From positions 23,968,001-24,032,000 of the forward strand of contig JAYKYS010000006.1 in the NCBI GenBank assembly GCA_036924285.1: a DNA stretch of 64,000 nucleotides, given 5' to 3'. Of the stretch, positions 31,198 through 42,286 are shown in pieces. How positions within the stretch are numbered: position 1 is the stretch's first letter; the number at the start of each line of letters is the position of its first letter. A program made the translations under genes and the position numbers. The notes below the pieces were generated by a model, which did no database searches, was not told the DNA's origin, and worked only from the letters and a program-made list of their open reading frames with translations. Origin of the DNA: Asterella californica. Lineage: Eukaryota > Streptophyta > Marchantiopsida > Marchantiales > Aytoniaceae.

Positions 31198-31515
31198 TTA
31201 ACTATCAAAGATATGATCCTCCTCACCCTCGTTTGTACTCATCACAACAGACATCTTGAACTCACTCTTGTAAGGATCCAACTCTATTTCACCAGGAGCA
31301 TTCGTGGCCTCCATAGTGAATGATGCTTTAAACTCGACTTTCTTCAAATCTGTGTCAATTGTCGCGGAAGCTTCTTCGTATAGAGTAAAGAGGGCACCCC
31401 AAGTGCTATAGATGCGTGTTCGTAACTCATCTATACTTAACTTGGGCTTCTCCGTCTCTGTTCGAACTCCTAAACGTCTCTTCTTCCACCTCGTCATTCG
31501 AATTGGATTCCCCAT
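31198..31515 (-). CDS. D1 extra 5' ORF: 105-residue protein of unknown function
   Basis: ATG at 31513-31515 gives MGNPIRMTRWKKRRLGVRTE, a basic N terminus, followed by IDELRTRIYSTWGALFTLYE and an acidic C terminus (EGEEDHIFDS). It is the first ORF after the leader. The D2 copy (59264-59581) is the same length with about nine substitutions and no stop, so the frame is maintained, less strictly than the 158-residue ORF. I recognise no family. Confidence 0.6.
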   Translation of the reverse strand: MGNPIRMTRWKKRRLGVRTETEKPKLSIDELRTRIYSTWGALFTLYEEASATIDTDLKKVEFKASFTMEATNAPGEIELDPYKSEFKMSVVMSTNEGEEDHIFDS

Positions 31516-31659
31516 GACGTATCTTCAGGACCTCCTTGTATGCCGAAACGTATCTCTCTTAGTTGGTAAGAGATCTCTCCAAGATTTTTGTGGTCTCCAG
31601 TAGCTCGACCTCCAAGCTACTAAATCATGAAGTTTCAACAGAAACTTCCCTAATCAGAA

Positions 31660-32300
31660 GAGATGGTGATGACTGTACAAATTTTCAGAGAACTGAAATT
31701 TGTATATTTTCACTTCTCTCATGGTTGTCAACCCCCTCCACTTTGAAAAATCCTTTCTACCTCTTCAGACCTCATCTTCTCATGATTTCTTTTGTCCTGG
31801 ATAGCTTATCAGCCACTCTAAAACACTGGAAAGTTTCTCAGGAAAATAAAATTCACAGAAAATCTGACACTGACTGTAAACTTTTTCCAGAGAACAGAAT
31901 TCCTCAACTCTCACGAATAGACCCCCTCAACTTTGAAAAATCATTGCTCCCTCTCTAGACCACCTTTTCCTATGATTCCTTTTTTCTTAGATAGGTTATC
32001 AGCCAATCTAAAACACTGGAAAGTTTCTCAGGAAAATAAAATTCACAGAAAATCTGACACTGACTGTAAACTTTTTCCAGAGAACAGAATTCCTCAACTC
32101 TCACGAATAGACCCCCTCAACTTTGAAAAATCATTGCTCCCTCTCTAGACTACCTTTTCCTATGATTTCTTTTGTCTTAGATAGGTTATCAGCCAATCTA
32201 AAACACTGAAAAGTTTCACAGGAAAATAAAATTCACAGAAAAGTTGACAGCGACTGTACAAATTTTCCAGAGAGCAGAATTTCTAAACTCACAAATTTCT
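31660..32300. repeat. Tandem repeats of about 190 bp in the D1 leader
   Basis: The motif TGACTGTA and its surroundings recur at 31670, 31871, 32061 and (as CGACTGTA) 32251, spacings 201, 190 and 190 bp. D2 has one unit fewer (59736, 59937, 60127). They lie in the untranslated leader between primer site and first ORF. Confidence 0.85.
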
Positions 32301-32570
32301 CTCCTCTAATAACTTTTCTCTCCTCCTTCTCTACAACTCTTGTTGCACCTCCTTTCAACTCTCCTCAAACCCTTTCTAAGTGAACAAGATGTAAAGAATG
32401 ACTTCGAACGCGTCATATATCACTACGGGATACACGAAAGGTTCTAACGTTGCTAACATCGCGTTAGCTCTCTCTCCTCCCAACGTTCTCTCCATGTGCT
32501 CTCTCATAATCTCCTTTTGTCGAATATAGAACTGAACTCTAAACATCATTCAACGATCCCTTCAAGTGAG

Positions 32571-32588
32571 GTCCCGGCAACGGAACCA
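32571..32588 (-). promoter_or_regulatory. Primer binding site of D1, tRNA-Glu
   Basis: On the minus strand TGGTTCCGTTGCCGGGAC is a full match to the 3' end of plant tRNA-Glu as I know it. It lies 4 bp inside the 5' LTR boundary. Confidence 0.85.
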
Positions 32589-32592
32589 AAAA

Positions 32593-33506
32593 TGTAAACC
32601 CTCCGCGGTCCTATCGATCAACTACCCCCCCGATCTCTCAACCTCCACGATCGTCATCCACGAATCTGCAACATGTCGGGCCTGTCTCTCACTCAGGGGT
32701 CACCTCTGATGGCTTTGATGGAAGCACACCATGAACTTGAAGAGAAAATGCTGAGTTCACTCATTCATACATCCACAAACTTATCCACTAAAAATCTCCT
32801 TAAACACATCAACTAAAATCCTCCATTCTAACGACGTCTCTCAAGTTCTCACATGCTAAAAATATCCCACACTCTCTATATTACTCAAGTTGTCATTACG
32901 ACAATGTGAAAACAAGGATGAGGAGCTCTTCTCTACTCCTCTATTTATACATTCTAGGTTTTTACTTTGGTACCCTCCGGTAACTCAGCCGTAACTACTT
33001 TTACCGGGTTTTACTAAGATATTACTTAAGGTAAAAGCATTGATCACATGGGCTTTTTACCTTTTCACATGGGCTTATTCCTTCAAAGTCAACAACTTCT
33101 AGAAGGATTCTGGAATATTCTCAAGGAATCTCGAATTTCCACCCCCCTCTACACTAGGACCCACTAAAAAGGAAACATGTGGAATCTCTTCTTGTTTTTA
33201 ATGCCCACAAAGTCCACAACTTTAATCCAACCACTAATATCAAGTCAAAAAGGAGATAAGGGATACTTTCCACCCCCTTTCTACCTTTTAGACAAGATGA
33301 CAAGATAGTAGTGCTCACTCTTTAGCAAATATCTGAATTCTGCCAAAAGTACAGCTAAGTTTAACCATAACTAACTTTTAGCTAGTCATGACTAACTTGA
33401 TACCTCCTTAAAGTACTTTGGCAACCAATAAACATTCTCAACACTTAGTTATAACTAAACACCTTACTAATAGACAAACTTCCTATGTGTAACATAGGTC
33501 GTTACA
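32593..33506 (-). repeat. 5' LTR of D1
   Basis: It is 914 bp and nearly identical to 24550-25469; the visible differences are a shorter poly-C run and a few substitutions. It is followed on the outside by the GACC duplication. Confidence 0.93.
32941..32949 (-). promoter_or_regulatory. TATA box in the D1 5' LTR
   Basis: On the minus strand TATAAATAG stands in the middle of the LTR and is conserved in all complete D LTRs (24904, 52971, 60820). Transcription would be expected to start about 30 bp downstream, near 32910. Confidence 0.7.
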
Positions 33507-34527
33507 GACCAGGACGCCCTGGCAACCTTCTTCATCACAACGACCTCTCAACCCTCTTCCTGGAGCGTGCAATAATTATGGAGAGACAGGACACTAGTGG
33601 TCCACCTGTCCTCATCCGAGAAGACAGATTGGGCAAGTGCCCTTATGTGGGAACTGTAAGGAAGCCGGTCATTTCACAGGGAATTGTCCTCAAACCTTAC
33701 GGCCACGACAAATGGTTAGATTTGCAGTGACCACGCCTCCTGCAGAAGTTGCATCAGCTTCTAAACTTGAGTTAGCAGTGGGAGAGCACATCACGATAGA
33801 AGAAGAAGATCCTGGGGATTGTACAGATTGTCTCCATATCGAGGAAGACGAACCGGACCCCGGGAAGCGCGAAAGAAAGGAACCCCAACTGCAGAAGACG
33901 ACTGCAGCTCAGAAGACGAAGTTACTTGAGACTGCTTCTTCTTTCACTTTGGCGGATGGCACTGTTTGGAGCCCTAGCCCGGATTCAGACAGTTGGCCTC
34001 CCGAAGAAGTCTTGGACGAAGCGGTGTTCAAGGTAAGTACCAGAAGCAAAAGGAAGTTAGAATCTCGTCAGAAGGAGATCAAGAAGAAGAAGCAGCGAAA
34101 GGAGAGGTCATCTTCTCCTGAGCGGCAGTCTTCTCCTACTTACGACCGAGAAGATCCGAAGTAATTTGCTCCTGACATTAGACAAGAAGTTGAAGCGATC
34201 ATGCAAGAAGAGCTGGAGAAGAGACGGAAGATAGTACAGCAGCTTCCTACACCGACTACGGCAGCCCCTGTCTCACGGGAACAGCCCCCAGTCGAGGGAA
34301 GACACTCTTCTGGTCTTCCACCCAAGGAAGCAGCTACTACATCTTCTCTGTTGGAAACACCAGTCACTCTTCTGAAGAGATCCCTTTACGACTTCTTGCG
34401 AGACTTGTGGAATCAGAAGGCGAATGTAACCTTCCAACAGCTGTTGGATGACAACGCTGGTTACAGGAAGTTGTTACAATCTGTGCTTCGAGGATCGAGG
34501 AAGAGGAGGACAGCTAGACTTCCCTAG
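33507..34527 (+). pseudogene. C2 gag C terminus with two more zinc knuckles
   Basis: The frame continues from 24549 across the D1 site. A degenerate knuckle follows, CNNYGETGH then a TAG and WSTC, where the second Cys has become Tyr and the residue after His a stop. The third knuckle CGNCKEAGHFTGNC is intact (near 33646-33690). With the first knuckle at 24334 this makes three in tandem. A basic region (KRKLESRQKEIKKKKQRKE) follows, then stops TAA 34162 and TAG 34525 in the same frame. Confidence 0.85.
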
Positions 34528-34560
34528 AGCACCCCGATCGTAAGGATAGAGCATGAGGAC

Positions 34561-34854
34561 TTGGGAGCCCCAGAACTTGATATGGAGATCCATGGCTGTC
34601 TTCTGAAGAAGGTACCCATTGATTCCGGCTCCGGAGTTAACATCATGACGGAAGAAACGGCACACGTCCTAGGCTTCACTGAGTTCCAGCCTACTCCGAG
34701 AATTCTCAGAATGGCAGATCAGACCAGAAGACGACCTTTGGGGCAACTGAAAGATGTCTTGACGATAATTGGTGGAGTATCTTTTTACCTCACTTACATC
34801 ATTTTGCGACCTGTAGCAAAAGTAGGATATCAGGTGTTGATAGGAAGACCATGA
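34561..34854 (+). pseudogene. C2 protease
   Basis: Retropepsin core: PIDSGSGVNIM with the usual DSG triplet, then VGYQVLIGRP as the second conserved strand. It is in the same frame as gag and RT; stops at 34525, 34852 and near 34880 separate the parts. Confidence 0.85.
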
Positions 34855-34896
34855 CTGTATGCTGCAAATGTAAATACTGACTAGAGAAGACATCGT

Positions 34897-36141
34897 TTGA
34901 GATTTCCCAATCCTACACCCAAGCCAGGTGAGAAGACGAAGGTCTCGCTTCCTTGGATCAAGATTGGACACCAAGGTGAAACTCCTTCTACAACAGAGGG
35001 ATACACTTCAGAAGACTCAGCTGCGTCTTTTGACAGTGATGAACGGTATAATGAGTTTATGGTGAATAACTTGTGTACTATAGAAGTAGCGGAGAGAGCA
35101 GAAGATGTGATCTGTGGATACACTGAGTGCTACGAGATTACGGAAGAAGAGCTTCCAGAAGACGAAAGTATCGTCTTCCCTTCGGAAGATCTGACAGTTG
35201 ATCTTCCAGAAGATGAAAGTATCGTCTTCCCTTCGGAAGATCCGACAGTTGGTCTTCCAGAAGACGAATCTGAACTGGAAGAAGCTCCCAAACCGGAATA
35301 CTTTGGTGCCAGTGAGTACAGTCACACTGAAGGAATGGTAAACTCGGATGATCTTCAAGAAATGGAGGTTGCTCCCGGGAAGAAGCTGAAGCTTTCCAAG
35401 GTGATCGAGGGCCAGCAGTTGGAGGACTTTCGAGAACTTCTGACGGAGTTCCAAGACGTCTTTGCATGGACCATAGAAGACATGAAAGGCATACCTCGAG
35501 AGTTGGGAGAGCATCGTATTGACTTGCTGGAGAGCGTTGTTCCTGCACGGCAGAGGGAGTATCGGCTCAACCCCAAGTACTCGCTTCTGATGAAGGACCA
35601 GATCGACCAATACCTGAAGGCGGGAGTCATCTTCCCAATACTTAGCAATGAGTGGGTAGCTCCTATTGTCATCGTGCCGAAGAAGCAGACAGGGAAGATC
35701 CGAGTGTGTCAGGACTTCCGGAAGCTGAACTTGGCCACAAAGAAGGATCATCATCCTTTACCATTCACCGACTCTGTGTTAGACCAGGTAGCAGGGCATG
35801 AGTTCTACAGCTTCCTGGATGGGTATTCTGGGTACAACCAAGTTTCGATCAGAGAAGAAGACAAGTCAAAAATCACTTTCACTACTGATTGGGGCACGTA
35901 CGCGTATAATCAAATGCCGTTTGGTTTATGCAACGCACCCGCCACATTCCAGAGATTGATGATTACAATCTTCAAGGAGTATCTTCGCACTTTTATGGAG
36001 ATCTTCTTGGATGATTTTTGCGTGTTTGGATCGAAAGAAGATCACCTGATATTTCTGAGGAAGTGTTTTTTGAAGTGTAGAGAACATCGTTTGGCTCTTC
36101 ACCTTGAGAAGTGCTTCTTTGGTATGTTAGAGGGAATCTTG
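34897..36141 (+). pseudogene. C2 reverse transcriptase (truncated)
   Basis: After a long acidic linker the RT begins near 35430 (DVFAWTIEDMKGIPRELGEH). Motifs: VAPIVIVPKKQTGKIRVCQD, HPLPFTDSVLDQVAGHEFYS, MPFGLCNAPATFQR and catalytic FLDDF (near 36004-36018). Homology ends after FGMLEGIL near 36141, where LGHI of the RT would be expected, so thumb, RNase H and integrase are absent. Confidence 0.9.
35152..35268 (+). repeat. 51-bp tandem repeat in the C2 pol linker
   Basis: Two full units (35152-35202, 35203-35253) and a partial third encode LPEDESIVFPSED plus four residues each. Each unit contains GTCTTC and a GAAGAC or GAAGAT copy, so in-frame duplication has multiplied the family hexamer. 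Confidence 0.85.
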
Positions 36142-36267
36142 GATTATCATATAGTTTACACTTCGTCTTTAATTTTAGGTTCTATTTGGTTGTTTGGTAT
36201 TGACGAATACTTCGGGTGTTGTACCTCGTTGTCAAGGTGGTAAAGGAGGTTTGGGAGGCTCATGCGT
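36142..36267. other. Unassigned filler between C2 and E1
   Basis: These 126 bases match neither RT nor an LTR seen here. The last four before E1 are GCGT, which would be the left half of any E1 target duplication. Confidence 0.5.
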
Positions 36268-38289
36268 TATCGCGTCGGATATTGCGTGAAGGATGTCCAG
36301 GAAAACGCGAGGTTTCTGGCTGTGGAGATGTTGTGGGCTGAACAAAGACAAGACAGAGAAAAACAACCAAAGAAAACGAATGCTGCAATATATACCAACT
36401 CCAAATGTATGTACACTACCGGTTCTTTCTTCCTAAGAACACAAAACTGAGAAACAGACCAGAGTGGTTTGTAATATGCTTCAAAGCCTCTAAAACGAAC
36501 CCTTGAATGTCAACCCTGACCCAAAATCATCAAAGCGTAGCTCAAGGCAAGAGAAACTTCTCTTTGCTAACAAAAAGAGCTGCACCTGTATCACACAATT
36601 GAAACCCAAGTCCAAACCACATCCACGTACAAACTCTTAGCCAAAACTGGTTACCACAAGTTGTATATAACCAACCAGAACTCTAAAGAACTCAAAAGAG
36701 CAAAACCCTTAGCGAAAAAACTTGAAAAGACCTATATGATAACTTTCTCTTTTCATCGAACGGACTTCAGATGTCGATAGGGTCTCCTCCGCTGACTCCG
36801 TTAACCCAAGAAACCTTCAAATCCGACTCCCAACAGCCGAGATATCGCCGATTTTTTATCGCAGGTGACCGAACTTTCAAAAACTGCTCCCTGCGGCTTA
36901 AAACCGCACACACCGCTCAAACGGATCGCTTGATCTGATATCTGTCTTCCCTGGCAAGTAGATCTAGCTATCACGAACCCAACGAGACTCCAAACAAGCC
37001 GTTTGGAGTTCCCCTTCCAAAACCACGCAAGAAATTTAGTCGTAGGTTGCAAAAAACTGACGTAAATAGACTCCCTACGGCTCAAACTCGCTCACCTCAC
37101 CCAAACCAACAATCCAATCCATGTATAGTCTTCTCTTATGCGTAGATGAAGACTCCCTGGTCGCATAGGCACCAAGAACGAAGAGCTTGGCACACCGATC
37201 GCCAAGAACAACTCAATTTTAGGTCGTAGGGAATGAAAAATTTGACGCAAGCGCTTCCCTGCGAGCCAATTTCACTCAGAACTCCTAAACCGCTCGATGA
37301 AACTTGGTATCGTCTTCAATTTCTTGTAGAACTCGGTGTTCTGATCCCGATGGATCCAAAGACAGCAAGTTTGGACTCCAGAACGGCCCGAACGGTCCAA
37401 CTCTCCTTCACAGATAACTGAAATCTTTAAATCTCCCTCCTACGTCTCAATTTCTCTCAGTACACACCCCCTGATCCGTGTCTTCCCAAACCGTCTTAAC
37501 CTGTGCGTGGCTTGCACATATCTGAACCTAATGACACCTTGCGCGCGTGTATTAGACTTGTCAAATCTCCAAACTGTCCATCGACAGATCGTAAGCGCAA
37601 GCTAGCCCCTAAGCTGCCCCCTTGTGTCAGTCTCCGTACGTACGAAGTTCTCTGTCATAATCATGAAGCAGGCCCCTTGCATCTTTGATATAACGCCTGA
37701 AGTCTCAAATACCAGTCAGCAAGTAAACTAGAGCCTAGCTTGATTTTTGCTTCTTTCGAATCGCATAATTTCTTCACTAGACGTCCAAACGAAGTAAACA
37801 AGATGCCTATGAAAAGCTGACAACGAGCTCTACCCACTGATTTGATGAAAGGGAAGATCCGAAGTTGCGCCAAAAGCCTGTAAGCTGGAGCCTAGCTTGT
37901 TTTCCCCATCTTTCGAGTCTTGTAACTTCTCCACTAAGCGTCCAAACGAAGTAGACAAAGTGCTTATGAAAAGCTGGCAAGGAGCTCTATCCACTGATGC
38001 GATAAAAGCGAAGATCCAAAGTTGTGCCAAAAGCTCGTAAGCTGGAGCCTAGCTTGTTTTCTCCATCTTTCGAGTCCTGTAACTTCTCCACTAGGCATCC
38101 AAACGAAGTAGACAAAGTGTCTATGGAAAGCTGACAACGAGCTCTATCCATCTATGTGATAAAAATGGAGATCCGAAATGATGCCAAAAGTCCGTAAGCT
38201 AAGACCTAGCTTGTCTTTCTCATGAGTGTCTTTGGAGCAACAAGCATCGAAGTATGAATTTCAGATAGGAGCCGGTCCACGACACGACA
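36268..38289 (-). repeat. 3' LTR of E1
   Basis: 2022 bp, reading TGTCGTGTCGTGGACCGG from 38289 on the minus strand. It contains a degenerate form of the 157-bp tandem repeat (about 37790-38200). Confidence 0.9.
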
Positions 38290-38307
38290 TCCACCCCTTC
38301 TGAACTT

Positions 38308-38327
38308 GTGCATCCTCCGGTATGCAC
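38308..38327 (-). promoter_or_regulatory. Conserved RNA hairpin before the PPT of E1
   Basis: On the minus strand GTGCAT and ATGCAC pair around the loop ACCGGAGG. Loop and position match B, while two stem pairs differ by compensatory changes. E3 has a weaker version at 49580-49599. The PPT (AGAAGGGGTGGA) follows at 38290-38301. Confidence 0.65.
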
Positions 38328-38376
38328 CTGAGATACCAACCAAAGAGTGGACCGACATGCACCTCATCTTATCGTC

Positions 38377-39532
38377 CTACTTCCCATCGTAGCCAACCTC
38401 ACCTTCAAGGTCTTCTGCATAATCCTCATCTTCAAACTGAAACTCCGTCAAGATACCTGTTAGATCGACCTCCTCATCTCTCTTTTTGAAAATCTTGACA
38501 CGTTTACCTGCCACTGGTACTTTCAAGCTCGTTCCATCCAACTCTTGCAGGACGTAAGTTGCGTTGTCATGAACATTCTTCATCATATACGGACCAAACC
38601 ATCGTCTTGAAAACTTCCGGAGTGCACTATGCTGGTTGTCTAGACTGTTGTCATAGACTAACACCCAATCACTTTCCTTGATTTCTCTAGGTCTCAAACG
38701 ATGTCGTTGATCAAATCTGACCTTGTTCTTCAACCGTGCTTCTCGCAGCGTATCCAAAGCAGCTTGGATATCATCAGGTCTTCTTTCTAACTGCCTAATT
38801 CGAATAGCAAGAAGTCTTCCCAAGGTAACACACTCCATGTTAAAACATGTTCTTATATCGGCATGATAGGTTTCTGACCTATGATGAGTTCCACCGGCAT
38901 GTTACCTATCACCGAGTTGTGCGTCGTTCGATCTGTCCATAACGCAAATGATAAGAATCGAGACCACTCGTGCACCCTTCCGTTGCAGGCCTTCACCAAA
39001 GTCCCTTCAGTTGTCTTTGTCCGAAGCGCCCTACCCTCGACTTGATTTGAAAGATCTTCTCTAGCAAGTACCAAGTATCTCATCTGTCACAATCCAACCG
39101 GCATAATCACCAAGTCTACCACCCACTTGAAGTGGATTGTCAACGGATAAGTCGGGTGTAATCCGTCACGATGTCGGATGTTCGAATACATCTGACATGT
39201 CAAACAAGACTCCACAAAAGATACAACATCTTTGTACATATTTTTCCACCAATATCGCTCTTTCATCTTTGTAAAGTGACCCAAATCCCTCGATGTCCAG
39301 CCCAAAGACTCTCATGGAACGCCTTGAGCAACTTCTGTTGATCTTCCTTGTTGCAAATCACTCGTAGTGGTACCTCACCTTTCTGCTTCGGTCGCTTCCA
39401 AAGAAACCCATCCTGCAACATGAAGTTGTAGGCCTTCCTTCGAACTCTCCGAAACCTCTCATCCGTCCAACCTATCTGATTAACCATCGTACTAAGGTAC
39501 CTCTCGATATCAAGCAAATCATAATCATACAA
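38377..39532 (-). pseudogene. E1 integrase (catalytic core deleted)
   Basis: The zinc domain is recognisable (AFHESLWAGHRG, CLTCQMY) and the first catalytic Asp is in WVVDLVIMP. Between ALRTKTTE and GTLVKACNGR about 65 residues present in B are missing, including the second Asp (TADRGEL in B) and the Glu (DKSERGH in B). The C-terminal GPY/F module (RKFSRRWFGPY) and the acidic tail (EDEDYAEDLEGE) remain. Several frame changes separate the parts (39263-39532, 39087-39305, 38853-39083, 38377-38838). Confidence 0.85.
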
Positions 39533-39639
39533 CCCTTCAACAAATAACTCATCTTCCCTTCCTGTCTGTGCAATCGAATAGAACTCTGCACCACGTCGTC
39601 AATGTCTTCAACCATCTCATCCTCCTCATCATATCGAGC

Positions 39640-41245
39640 TCAAGATAACATATCCGTCATCGGATTATCCATCCCTGCGATATGTCTAAACTCTGAATTC
39701 AACGACTTGATATATGCGATCCATCGTAACATCGCAATATCAGGATTTGAACAATTCATGATCATCTCTAACAACGGCAAGCAATCAGTTTCAACCACCA
39801 TTACTGCTCCAATCAAATACTCTTTCTCAGTTTTCATGGCTGAAACAATATCCCACAGTTCTCTCTTCACTTGCGGATAAGCACGTTGTCGAGCACTTAA
39901 CACTTTCGCTCCGAACCTAACCGCAAATCTGTCTCCATCCTCATCATCTTGTCCTACTGCCCACCCAATTGCAACCGGACTTGTATCTACAGTAAGAACC
40001 ACCGGCCTGGCACCCTTGTAATCAATCCTTCTCAAAACTAGAGGAGATGATAGTAAAGACTTCAGCTTTCGCACCGCATCAGTATGTTCTTCCTCTCATC
40101 TGAACTTATGACCCTTACGCAACAACCCATACAACGGATCCGTCACATGCGCATAATGAGGAATCCAAATGTGATAGAATACACAAGCACCCAAAAATCT
40201 TCTTACTTCTGTCAACGAGTTGCAAACCTCCTTCATCCTCCCAATCGCATCCACTTTGTTCGGATCTGGCTTCCGACCAAACAATCCACACAAATGACCA
40301 ACAATCAAAACTTCTCTAACCTCAAATGTAGACTTCGCACCTGACAACGTAAGATGAACTTCCTCAAGTCGAGATAGGATCTTCTCACAGTATGCTATGT
40401 GATCCAAGACATATCGTCGACACCCCTCTGATCTATGCTTCATCCTTCTCATCCTCTACACATCCTTTGATGGGGATGTCATCCAAGAACGGCATCATCT
40501 TTTCAGGGATGAAGTCCCTTAGAACTCGATTCATCTCATTCATCATGTGTGCTATCGAGTTGGTAGCTCCCTGTGGTAAGATACACATCCTAACCAACCC
40601 TAAAAGTGTCCTCATTGTCGTGAAGCTTCTGCTCTCCTCCGCTAGTTAGAACTAATCATACCCTGAGTAAAGATCTCCCATTGAGTAAATTGTTCTTCCT
40701 GCAAACGCTTCAGCAAACTCATCCACAATCGACCTCACCCCAGCATTTCTAATTGTTATTGCGTTCACCGGTTGCATGTCTTGGATGAATCTCAGCGATC
40801 CATTCTTCTTAGGCACTGTAAACCATCTGCTCGAATACGGTGTAAACGACGGCTCCAAGATCTTCATCCGCATCTGCTCTTTCAGCAACTCCACTAGTTT
40901 AGACAAGTGAGCCCGCGGTACTGAAATTGATCTCAGGTTCCATGACACATGCGGTACCGTGAAGATAACCATCGGGATAACAACGTACGAGTCTACACAC
41001 TCAATCTCATGTGGCTCAAAGGCAAATGCTTTCTCATGTCGTGAAAGCATCTCCTTGAAGCACATCTTCTCTTCTTGTAGAAGAGACCCATCAGATCCAA
41101 TCTCCAGCTCTTCAAGGGTCTTCTTCATGAACTTGTGTCCTATCATTGCAGTATCTCTCAAACTCTTCTCTCTTGAAGCTCGATCCATCTGTTGGTTAGT
41201 GTCTTTCGGCAAAGGACCAACAACTGGCTTTACCTTCTTATCCAC
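39640..41245 (-). pseudogene. E1 reverse transcriptase and RNase H (fragmented)
   Basis: RT motifs include SRWFTVPKKNGSLRFIQD, YSMGDLYSGYD, ILPQGATNSIAHMM and catalytic FLDDIPIKG (near 40480). RNase H shows LTVDTSPVAIGWAVGQDD, YPQVKRELWD, VVETDCLPLLEM and HIAGMDNPMTDMLS (39640-40074). At least three frame changes occur (41245-40652, 40615-40433, 40452-40096, 40074-39640). Confidence 0.88.
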
Positions 41246-42286
41246 GGTCTTGTACTTCGTCTCAACTCGAACCTCAGGTGCATGAATGATTCGATCATAG
41301 AATAGACCTCCCTTGAATGAATCTGCACAACTTTATTCATATCCTTCCATCCAATAGACATTATCACTCGCAAAGCATCCTCCAACCCATCTTCGTCATA
41401 AACACCAGAAATCCATTCATCTCTTTCTAGCTCATCCAGCTCTTTCAACATCAACTCAACATCAGGCAAATGTTTTGTTCTTTTCTTCTCAGCTCTTCTA
41501 CCTTCTTGTAGATAGCAATCCCACACTCTGAAAACCCAACAAACCCTGTACAAAAAGCACTATCTTCATCAAGCAAGAGTACTTTCTCCTGCGCATCACC
41601 ACAACTCGCTCTATAGTGATACTCAACAAAATCCTTGAACTCTTCACTCACCCTTGGAAGCGGTTTTTCTCTCAAACGATCTCGATTGCGCTTGTGATTG
41701 GACGATACAGTCAAGAACTGTACCGCTCTCTTCCCATCTTGACTTCGGATCCTAGCATAAGCAGATCTATCGTCTAGTACTTTTGTCTCCATCCGAGTGG
41801 TTATGATGAAAGGTTGGCCTAGAATGAGCGGGTATGATGTTGCTTCTTGAACAAAGAATTTTGCTCGATAGCAACATCACCTACGCGCACTCTGATGTCT
41901 GGACAAGCTCCATACAAGTCTCCTCTTGTGTTTTTGGCTGCTCTTATGATCCACCCATGCTCCGTGTCGATCGGTCACTTCCTCCTCTTGTACAACTCCT
42001 TCGACATGATGCTGATTTCTGATCCATGATCGATCAGAGCAACCACCGGCTCATCCAAGTCTCTGATTCTCACCAACGTCTCTGTTGTAGCTCGAGCTCA
42101 GTGACTGTGGCTGTAATGACTTGAGCTCTACTTCCCATCCTCCTCTTCATCCTCAAAATGCACCCTACGTCTTCGATCTCTTTCTTCCTCTGGAGAATAA
42201 ACACTGCACTTTGCAAGCTCTCTCTCCTCATCTACAGACATCTTACTATCCAAGGCATGCGATAAACCAGTCTCACACGTAATCTG
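41246..42286 (-). pseudogene. E1 protease and linker (degenerate)
   Basis: EPVVALIDHGSEISIMSKEL is readable near 42055-41995 and keeps the DHG triplet of B. Downstream METKVLDDRSAYARIRSQDG (41792 on) corresponds to METRVMDDGSAYARIRSRDG in B. No continuous frame spans the region. Confidence 0.75.

Larger units (their letters stand above)
24550..33506 (-). mobile_element. D1: young full-length Ty3-type element inserted in C2 gag
   Basis: It is 8957 bp on the minus strand, with LTRs at 24550-25469 (3') and 32593-33506 (5'), flanked by GACC on both sides. The LTRs differ at only a few sites plus a variable poly-C run, so insertion is recent. The order from the 5' side is: LTR, tRNA-Glu primer site, repeat-bearing leader, ORFs of 105, 158 and 54 codons, a single gag-pol ORF of 1594 codons, PPT and LTR. 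The only evident lesion is an early stop at the extreme C terminus of the polyprotein. Confidence 0.95.
5317..36141 (+). mobile_element. C2: family C Ty3-type element, 5' LTR to RT, interrupted by C3 and D1
   Basis: C2 comprises a 5' LTR (5317-7797), primer site (7819), gag (to 9458, resuming 24259-24549 and 33507 on), protease (34561-34854) and reverse transcriptase (to about 36141). Removing C3 and D1 restores a continuous reading frame at both joins, which supports the nesting. The right end (RNase H, integrase, 3' LTR) is missing here; the sequence is cut shortly before E1. It has one frameshift in gag and several in-frame stops, so it is dead. It is inserted into the C1 LTR. Confidence 0.85.

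Noticed and set aside
33485..33730. Frame crossing the D1 LTR end into C2 gag
   Set aside because: It is an accident of the insertion junction; the real gag frame is another one.
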